Origin: an uncultured Eubacteriales bacterium
GTDB taxonomy: Bacteria; Bacillota; Clostridia; Lachnospirales; CAG-274
Direction: 5' to 3'
DNA length: 38,982 nt
NCBI GenBank assembly: GCA_949738935.1
Contig: CATJCJ010000300.1
Location: 1-38,982, forward strand
Shown: piece by piece, positions 34,054 through 38,982 of the stretch
Layout of the letters: each line of letters opens with the position of its first letter
How positions within the stretch are numbered: position 1 is the first letter of the stretch
Translations under genes and position numbers: made by a program
Notes under the pieces: generated by a model
What the model was told of the DNA's origin: nothing
What the model saw: the letters and a program-made list of their open reading frames with translations, nothing else
Database searches by the model: none

Positions 34054-35166
34054 TCAAGGATTACAACTCCCGCAAGGTAAATATCCCTGTTTTAAAGCCT
34101 CCTCTTTTGAGTTAAATAAAACTCTATTCTTTTCGGACGGCAAACTTGAACAGTCAGGCAAATGAAATTTCTTACTATTCTTGTTTCCAATAAACTCTTG
34201 ACTATCTTTTGAATTACTATCAGACTTTGACTTATCATCCAAAGTATTTTCTTCAATTTTATTTCCGGTATTAAACTCAATATTTTGCCCGTCAGAAACA
34301 GCAACAATATTACCATAATCATATGTACCGAATATCTTTATACCACGGTCATTTAAAGCTTGTATCGTCTCTTTATGAGGGTGACCATAATCGTTTTGTT
34401 TAGCCGCAGAAATAACAGCGTATTTTGGAGCGACTTTATCAAGAAAAACACTTGAGCTTGAAGAATGACTTCCGTGATGTCCAACTTTCAAAACATCCGC
34501 ATTAATATCAACGCCACTATTAATAATTTCTTTTTCTGAAACTTCCTCAGCATCTCCCATAAAAATAAACTTGTTATTTCCATAAGAGATTTTAACAACA
34601 GCGGACCAATTATTTAAATCTTTATAATTATTCCCACAAGGAGCGACAATCTCGCATTTAACATTATTGTCAAAATTAATAGAACTTCCTGCTTTTGCCT
34701 CTTTAACAGTAACGTTTTTCTTTGAAAGCGAATCTATCATCCTTTCAAAAGTTTTTGTAGTATGTTCTTTTTTAGGCATATAAAACTCACCAACATCAAA
34801 TTTATCAATAACTGAAGCCATTTCTGAAATATGGTCTTCGTGTGGATGCGTAGCAACAATAACATTAAGTTTTTTTATCCCGCAATTATTCAGATATCCA
34901 ATAACAGCATTATCTTTTGTCTCACCGGCATCAATAAGCATATTATATCCATTAGGTGATTGAATAAGAATACTATCAGCCTGTCCAACGTCAATATAAT
35001 TTACTTTAAGAACGCCTTTTTGTTTTGACATATCTTGTGTCGTCTCATTATCTTGTGTCGAATTTTGAGAAAAATCACATCCAATAAGAGAAAACAATAA
35101 GACAAAACAAAGTAAAACCATAAAAAAACACTTAAAATTATATTTTAAAGATTTAATAATAATCAC
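34054..35166 (-). CDS. ComEC-type metallo-beta-lactamase-fold lipoprotein with zinc-knuckle tail
   Basis: The GTG start at 35166 overlaps the mnmA stop (GTGA). The 370-residue product has a lipoprotein signal (LLFSLIGC, lipid Cys 30), so it is outside the membrane. A ComEC/Rec2-like MBL domain (about 50-300) follows with VNYIDVGQADSILIQ, the metal site H107-P-H109-E-D111-H112, MGDAE, GHHGSHSSSS and YGHPH. The tail (about 325-370) has H335, C339, C365 and C368, like the Ada-type metal-binding knuckle found at the end of secreted nucleases. It probably hydrolyses nucleic acid or another phosphodiester outside the cell. Its place behind mnmA may be incidental or give co-expression with the isc operon. 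Confidence 0.85.
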   Translation of the reverse strand: MIIIKSLKYNFKCFFMVLLCFVLLFSLIGCDFSQNSTQDNETTQDMSKQKGVLKVNYIDVGQADSILIQSPNGYNMLIDAGETKDNAVIGYLNNCGIKKLNVIVATHPHEDHISEMASVIDKFDVGEFYMPKKEHTTKTFERMIDSLSKKNVTVKEAKAGSSINFDNNVKCEIVAPCGNNYKDLNNWSAVVKISYGNNKFIFMGDAEEVSEKEIINSGVDINADVLKVGHHGSHSSSSSVFLDKVAPKYAVISAAKQNDYGHPHKETIQALNDRGIKIFGTYDYGNIVAVSDGQNIEFNTGNKIEENTLDDKSKSDSNSKDSQEFIGNKNSKKFHLPDCSSLPSEKNRVLFNSKEEALKQGYLPCGSCNP

Positions 35167-36239
35167 CTCTCAATAATTCCTCCGCCAACAATATACTCAT
35201 TATCATAAAAAACAGCAGCCTGCCCTGGTGTGACAGCTCTTTGAGGTTCATCAAAAACACATTCCGCAAAATTACCTTTAATTTTAATAGTACACGGAGA
35301 TTTCTTTTGACTATATCTAATCTTTCCCAAAACTCTGTATTCACCATCTTTAGGCTCAAAAGCCATAAAATTAAAATTTTTGACAAAAACCTCTTTTTTA
35401 AAAAGACACTCATTATTACCTATAACAACCTCATTTGTCTCAGGACGAATCTCGCATACATACATTGGTTTTCCAAACGATATTCCAAGCCCTTTTCTTT
35501 GTCCGACAGTATAATTGATTATTCCCCTGTGAACTCCCAAAATATTTCCATTAAAATCAACAAAATTACCTTTTCGAATCTCACTGTCACTGTTTTCTTT
35601 AATAAATTGCCCATAATCATTATTTCTAACAAAACAAATATCCTGACTATCAGGTTTCTTGGCAACATGAAGACCAATTTCAGCGGCGATTTTTCTTATA
35701 TCATCTTTCATATAATCACCAACAGGCATAAGAGTATGACTAATTTGCTCTTGTGTAAGATTATATAAAGCATAAGTTTGGTCTTTCAAAGAAGTTTCAG
35801 CCGTTCTTAAAGTATATCTTCCAGTAATAGGATATTTAACAACTCTGGCATAATGTCCTGTAGCAATATAATCGGCGCCAAGTTCCAAAGCTTTTGAAAG
35901 CAAAACCTCCCATTTAACATATCTATTACATGCTATGCAAGGGTTCGGGGTTATCCCTTGAAGATACTCGTCAATAAAATAATCAATAACGTATCGCTTA
36001 AATTCTTTTTTAAAATTTAAAACATAGTAAGGTATGCCAATTTCGGCGGCCACACTCCTAGCGTCATCAACCGCCGAAAAACCGCAGCATCCCCCCTTTT
36101 CCTCAATAATTTCTCTGGTATCATCCTGCCAAATCCGCATAGTAACGCCAATAACGTCATAACCTTGTTTTTTAAGAAGATACGCCGCGACAGAAGAGTC
36201 AACTCCGCCAGACATACCAACAATAACCTTTTTCCCCAT
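35163..36239 (-). CDS. mnmA: tRNA 2-thiouridine(34) synthase MnmA
   Basis: The start at 36239 (MGKKVIVGMSGGVDSS) follows AAGGTG. The 358-residue protein has the PP-loop SGGVDSS, catalytic C101 in TPNPCIACN and the second Cys in DSQDICFVRNNDYG, plus the C-terminal RYSQKKSPC / AVTPGQAAVFY domain. It thiolates U34 of Lys, Glu and Gln tRNAs with sulfur from a cysteine desulfurase, which is encoded just upstream (iscS). It lies 12 bases after iscU. Confidence 0.96.
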   Translation of the reverse strand: MGKKVIVGMSGGVDSSVAAYLLKKQGYDVIGVTMRIWQDDTREIIEEKGGCCGFSAVDDARSVAAEIGIPYYVLNFKKEFKRYVIDYFIDEYLQGITPNPCIACNRYVKWEVLLSKALELGADYIATGHYARVVKYPITGRYTLRTAETSLKDQTYALYNLTQEQISHTLMPVGDYMKDDIRKIAAEIGLHVAKKPDSQDICFVRNNDYGQFIKENSDSEIRKGNFVDFNGNILGVHRGIINYTVGQRKGLGISFGKPMYVCEIRPETNEVVIGNNECLFKKEVFVKNFNFMAFEPKDGEYRVLGKIRYSQKKSPCTIKIKGNFAECVFDEPQRAVTPGQAAVFYDNEYIVGGGIIER

Positions 36240-36251
36240 ATAAATCACACC

Positions 36252-36692
36252 TTAATAATCCTCTTCCGGAATTTCATCATGTTCACTAATATCATTAACG
36301 GGTTCTTTAAGTCCCTCAATAATAACACCCTCTTTTTGAGCGTAATCCCATAAAGCGGCATGCAAAGCCTCCTCAGCGAGACAAGAGCAATGAACTTTAA
36401 TAGGAGGCAGTCCGTCAAGGGCTTCCATAACCGCTTTATTTGTAACTTCCAAAGCCTCTTGAATTGTTTTTCCTTTAACAAGTTCTGTTGCCATACTGCT
36501 TGTAGCGACAGCAGCTCCGCAACCAAATGTTTTAAATTTAGCATCTTCAACAATTCCATTTTCTATTTTAAGATATACTTTCATAATATCACCGCATTTA
36601 GCGTTTCCAACTGTTCCAACGCCACTAGCGTTTTCAATTTCCCCAACGTTTCTTGGATTAGTAAAATGATCCATAACCTTTTCACTATACAT
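36252..36692 (-). CDS. iscU: Fe-S cluster scaffold protein IscU/NifU
   Basis: The 146-residue protein has the three scaffold cysteines in VGNAKCGD, KTFGCGAAVA and KVHCSCLAEEA. It assembles Fe-S clusters from sulfur delivered by IscS. The length matches the NifU-type scaffolds of anaerobic Firmicutes. It is 42 bases downstream of iscS. Confidence 0.94.
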   Translation of the reverse strand: MYSEKVMDHFTNPRNVGEIENASGVGTVGNAKCGDIMKVYLKIENGIVEDAKFKTFGCGAAVATSSMATELVKGKTIQEALEVTNKAVMEALDGLPPIKVHCSCLAEEALHAALWDYAQKEGVIIEGLKEPVNDISEHDEIPEEDY

Positions 36693-36734
36693 ATTTTTTT
36701 CCTACCTTTCAAAAATATATTAAAAATTATACGT

Positions 36735-37913
36735 CTATTTATTTTTTAGATACTCTTCATAAAGAGGTGACATATCTCTAAGCCTGCTAACAATGGGCGG
36801 CAATTCTCTAATAACATAATCAACTTCTTCTTCTGTATTGAACATACCCAGAGTCAGCCTAAGTGAACCATGTGCCTTTTCATGAGGCAAACCAATAGCT
36901 AAAAGAACATGAGACGGGTCAAGAGAACCTGACGTACAAGCGGAACCACTTGACGCACAAATACCTTTCATATCAAGCATAAGCAAAATAGACTCTCCTT
37001 CAATAAACTCGAAAGATACATTTACATTTCCCGGCAGTCTTTTTTCTTTGTCACCGTTTAATCTTGAATTTGGAATTGAATTCAAAATTCCGTCAATAAG
37101 CTTATCTCTTAAATAAGTAAGCCTTTCCATCTCAGATTTCATTTCCTTTGTAATAAGCTCAATCGCTATTCCCATGCCAACAATACCAGGAACATTTTCA
37201 GTTCCCGCACGTCTGTTTCTTTCTTGTGCCCCACCATGAATTAAAGGTTTAATTTTTATGCCCTTTCTAATATATAACGCACCAATCCCCTTTGGTCCAT
37301 AAAATTTATGAGAAGATAAAGAAAGTAGATCAATATTCATTTCTTTAACATCAATCGGAATATGTCCAACAGCCTGAACTGCGTCAGTATGAAAAATAAT
37401 GCCATTTTCTTTAGCGATAGCACCTATTTCTTTAATAGGCTGAATAGCACCTATTTCATTATTGGCGAACATAACTGAAATTAAAATAGTATCTTTTCTT
37501 ATAGCTTTTTTAAGCTCATCAATCTCAACAACTCCAAATTCATTAACAGGCAAATACGTAATATCAAAACCTTTACTCTCAAGGTACTCGCAAGTATGCA
37601 AAATAGCGTGATGTTCAATAGAAAGAGTAATAATATGCTTACCTTTCTCCGAATAACTATCAGCAATTCCCTTAACAGCCCAGTTGTCGGACTCAGAACC
37701 TCCTGCTGTAAAATAAATCTCATTTTTCTCAGCATTAATGGCTTTAGCAACTTGCTCTCTCGCTTTTTCAACAACAGCTTTATTTGTTTGAGCGATTTTA
37801 TATATACTGGATGGATTTCCATAGCTTTCAGAAAAATACTTAGTCATAGTTTCAATTACTTCCGGTCTCACTCTTGTTGTAGCGGCATTATCAAAATAAA
37901 TAATATCATTCAT
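36735..37913 (-). CDS. iscS: Cysteine desulfurase IscS/NifS
   Basis: The 392-residue protein follows GGAGATGA. It has the PLP lysine K203 (SSHKFYGPKG), HTDAVQAVGHIPIDV, and the sulfur-carrying C326 in SSGSACTSGSL. It releases sulfur from cysteine for Fe-S clusters (IscU next in the operon) and for tRNA thiolation (MnmA two genes on). Confidence 0.96.
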   Translation of the reverse strand: MNDIIYFDNAATTRVRPEVIETMTKYFSESYGNPSSIYKIAQTNKAVVEKAREQVAKAINAEKNEIYFTAGGSESDNWAVKGIADSYSEKGKHIITLSIEHHAILHTCEYLESKGFDITYLPVNEFGVVEIDELKKAIRKDTILISVMFANNEIGAIQPIKEIGAIAKENGIIFHTDAVQAVGHIPIDVKEMNIDLLSLSSHKFYGPKGIGALYIRKGIKIKPLIHGGAQERNRRAGTENVPGIVGMGIAIELITKEMKSEMERLTYLRDKLIDGILNSIPNSRLNGDKEKRLPGNVNVSFEFIEGESILLMLDMKGICASSGSACTSGSLDPSHVLLAIGLPHEKAHGSLRLTLGMFNTEEEVDYVIRELPPIVSRLRDMSPLYEEYLKNK

Positions 37914-37932
37914 TTAAAAAATCATCTCCATT

Positions 37933-38370
37933 CTAATTTCTTTCAGCGCCAATATAATCATCCGCCAAATCTTTTAAAGATATTGAATCAACAACCTCGG
38001 AAAGACTGTCGCTTATTTTTTCCCATACATTTTTTGTGACGCATTTTTTACATGTTCCATTTCCACAAGTAACATTTTTTTTGTCAGAAACGCATTCAAC
38101 AACATTTAAAGGTCCCTCAAGAACTCTCAATATATCCCCTACAGAAATATCTTTAGAGTCTCTTTCTAAAATATAACCGCCTTGAGCTCCTCTTATACTT
38201 TTAACAAATCCGTTCTTTTTAAGAATAGCCATAAGCTGTTCAAGATAAGCCTCTGAAATTCCCTCTCTTTCAGCAATACTTTTTAAGGAAACACAAGAAC
38301 CTTTCTTACAATGTACAGCAAGGTCAACCATTGCTTTAAGACCATATCTCCCTTTTGTAGACACTTTCAT
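37933..38370 (-). CDS. iscR: Rrf2 family Fe-S cluster regulator IscR
   Basis: The start at 38370 (MKVSTKGRYGLKAMVDLA) follows GAGGTGAG. The 145-residue protein has the Rrf2 winged helix (SLKSIAEREGISEAYLEQLM, VKSIRGAQGGYIL) and cysteines C93, C102, C107 and C110, fitting an Fe-S-binding sensor loop. It should repress the isc operon when clusters are plentiful. The palindrome at 38388-38406 is its likely operator. Confidence 0.93.
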   Translation of the reverse strand: MKVSTKGRYGLKAMVDLAVHCKKGSCVSLKSIAEREGISEAYLEQLMAILKKNGFVKSIRGAQGGYILERDSKDISVGDILRVLEGPLNVVECVSDKKNVTCGNGTCKKCVTKNVWEKISDSLSEVVDSISLKDLADDYIGAERN

Positions 38371-38387
38371 AAAACTCACCTCAATTC

Positions 38388-38406
38388 AAACCAAGTTACT
38401 TGGTTT
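38388..38406. promoter_or_regulatory. Perfect 19-bp palindrome, probable IscR operator
   Basis: AAACCAAGTTACTTGGTTT is a perfect inverted repeat around a single T. It lies between the predicted -10 (38414-38419) and the iscR start, over the expected transcription start, where a bound repressor would block initiation. Confidence 0.8.
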
Positions 38407-38413
38407 TATATAG

Positions 38414-38442
38414 AATATACCACTATCTAAACGCAATGTCAA
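38414..38442 (-). promoter_or_regulatory. Sigma-A promoter of the iscR-iscS-iscU-mnmA operon
   Basis: On the minus strand a perfect TTGACA (38437-38442) is followed after 17 bases by TATATT (38414-38419). This is the strongest -35 in the window. Confidence 0.82.
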
Positions 38443-38605
38443 GGTATTATATTAAAAAAATGTTTTTCTGGTTATATTGACTAATTCTATGGTTATTTCC
38501 TTTGTTATGTTTTTCGGCAAATTAATTATAGAATAAAATAGACTTATGGCTTTTTTTTTTAGAACTTACGTTAAATTACATAATATTGTCCTAAAAATAA
38601 ATTTT

Positions 38606-38634
38606 GAATATAATTCTCTAGATTCACATATAGT
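38606..38634 (+). promoter_or_regulatory. Possible sigma-E type promoter for spoIIID
   Basis: GAATATAA (38606-38613) and CATATAGT (38627-38634) resemble the -35 and -10 of mother-cell sigma-E promoters, 13 bases apart. In Bacillus spoIIID is transcribed by sigma-E. Two -10 mismatches and a one-base short spacer keep this tentative. Confidence 0.35.
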
Positions 38635-38665
38635 TTTAATAGCTATTTTTTAGGAGGGCATTTCT

Positions 38666-38914
38666 TTGAAGGCTTATATTGAAAAAAGAGCTGTTGAAAT
38701 TGCTGAATTTATTGTAAAAAGTAATGCTACTGTTAGAGAAACCGCCAAAAAGTTTGGAATAAGTAAATCTACCGTACACAAGGATATTACTGAAAGATTA
38801 CTGAAGATAGATATATCTCTAGCAAATGAAGCCCGAAAAGTTCTTGAAGTAAACAAGTCGGAAAGACATATAAGAGGCGGAATGGCAACAAGAAAAAAAT
38901 ATTTAGGTAAATAG
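38666..38914 (+). CDS. spoIIID: Sporulation transcriptional regulator SpoIIID
   Basis: The TTG start at 38666 is set by AGGAGGG (38652-38658), seven bases upstream. The 82-residue protein matches SpoIIID over its length: a helix-turn-helix in VRETAKKFGISKSTVHKDI, followed by NEARKVLEVNKSERHIRGG and ATRKKYLG. It is a DNA-binding regulator of mother-cell genes during sporulation. Its presence is strong evidence for a spore former. Confidence 0.96.
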   Translation: MKAYIEKRAVEIAEFIVKSNATVRETAKKFGISKSTVHKDITERLLKIDISLANEARKVLEVNKSERHIRGGMATRKKYLGK

Positions 38915-38915
38915 T

Positions 38916-38952
38916 AAAAATAAATTAAAAAATAATTTTTGAATTTATTTTT
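38916..38952 (+). terminator. Weak AT-only hairpin after spoIIID
   Basis: AAAAATAAATT pairs with AATTTATTTTT around a 15-base loop immediately after the stop codon. The stem has no G-C pairs, so its strength is doubtful. Confidence 0.3.
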
Positions 38953-38982
38953 ATAGAATGTTAGTGGAATCTATCATAAAAA

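Noticed and set aside
25533-36252. A large skin-like excisable element from the broken peptidoglycan-binding gene rightward
   Set aside because: The interval to the right of the recombinase holds housekeeping genes (tex, rdgB, mnmA, isc) and no 5' half of the gene is found, so an excisable element spanning them is unlikely.

Overview
The window is AT-rich chromosomal DNA of a spore-forming Firmicute of class Clostridia. The evidence is spoIIID, a GerMN-domain protein, the nusB-xseA-xseB-ispA-dxs-tlyA-nadK and rimP-nusA-ylxR-L7Ae-infB-rbfA-nrnA-truB-ribF orders, strong AGGAGG-type ribosome binding sites, and TTG/GTG starts. Lachnospirales or a relative is my best guess; the sequence alone does not settle the family. 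I see no rRNA, tRNA or CRISPR array.

Layout. (1) 257-6887, plus strand: a tightly overlapping four-gene unit encoding a membrane-anchored FecR-domain surface protein with repetitive stalks, a CHASE2-class III nucleotide cyclase, a GAF-HD-GYP phosphodiesterase and a TIM-barrel epimerase-like protein. It looks like an envelope-to-second-messenger signalling module and is the most unusual part of the window. (2) 6888-10743: a repeat-rich spacer, a GH105 unsaturated glucuronyl hydrolase, a flavin reductase-like protein and an aminotransferase. (3) 10815-17706: Asp23, NusB, exonuclease VII, isoprenoid precursor genes (ispA, dxs), TlyA and NAD kinase, behind a good sigma-A promoter. (4) 17752-25477: the translation and transcription operon rimP to ribF with its own promoter and leader hairpin, closed by a bidirectional terminator.

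(5) 25533-28485, minus strand: a decayed patch with a 5'-truncated peptidoglycan-binding protein gene, a MITE-like palindrome, a lone large serine recombinase and further palindromic elements. (6) 28486-32203, minus strand: gerMN-rdgB-yfcE-tex operon. (7) 32567-33819, minus strand: a two-gene unit of unknown function, one gene encoding an HExxH protein with two CxxC knuckles, behind a near-consensus promoter. (8) 34054-38370, minus strand: iscR-iscS-iscU-mnmA-MBL lipoprotein, with a perfect 19-bp palindrome (probable IscR operator) overlapping the predicted transcription start. (9) 38666-38914, plus strand: spoIIID.

Three families of short palindromic, MITE-like repeats are scattered between genes, each seen at least twice in the window. 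One copy lies exactly at the junction of the truncated spore-type gene and the recombinase and supplies the recombinase stop codon.
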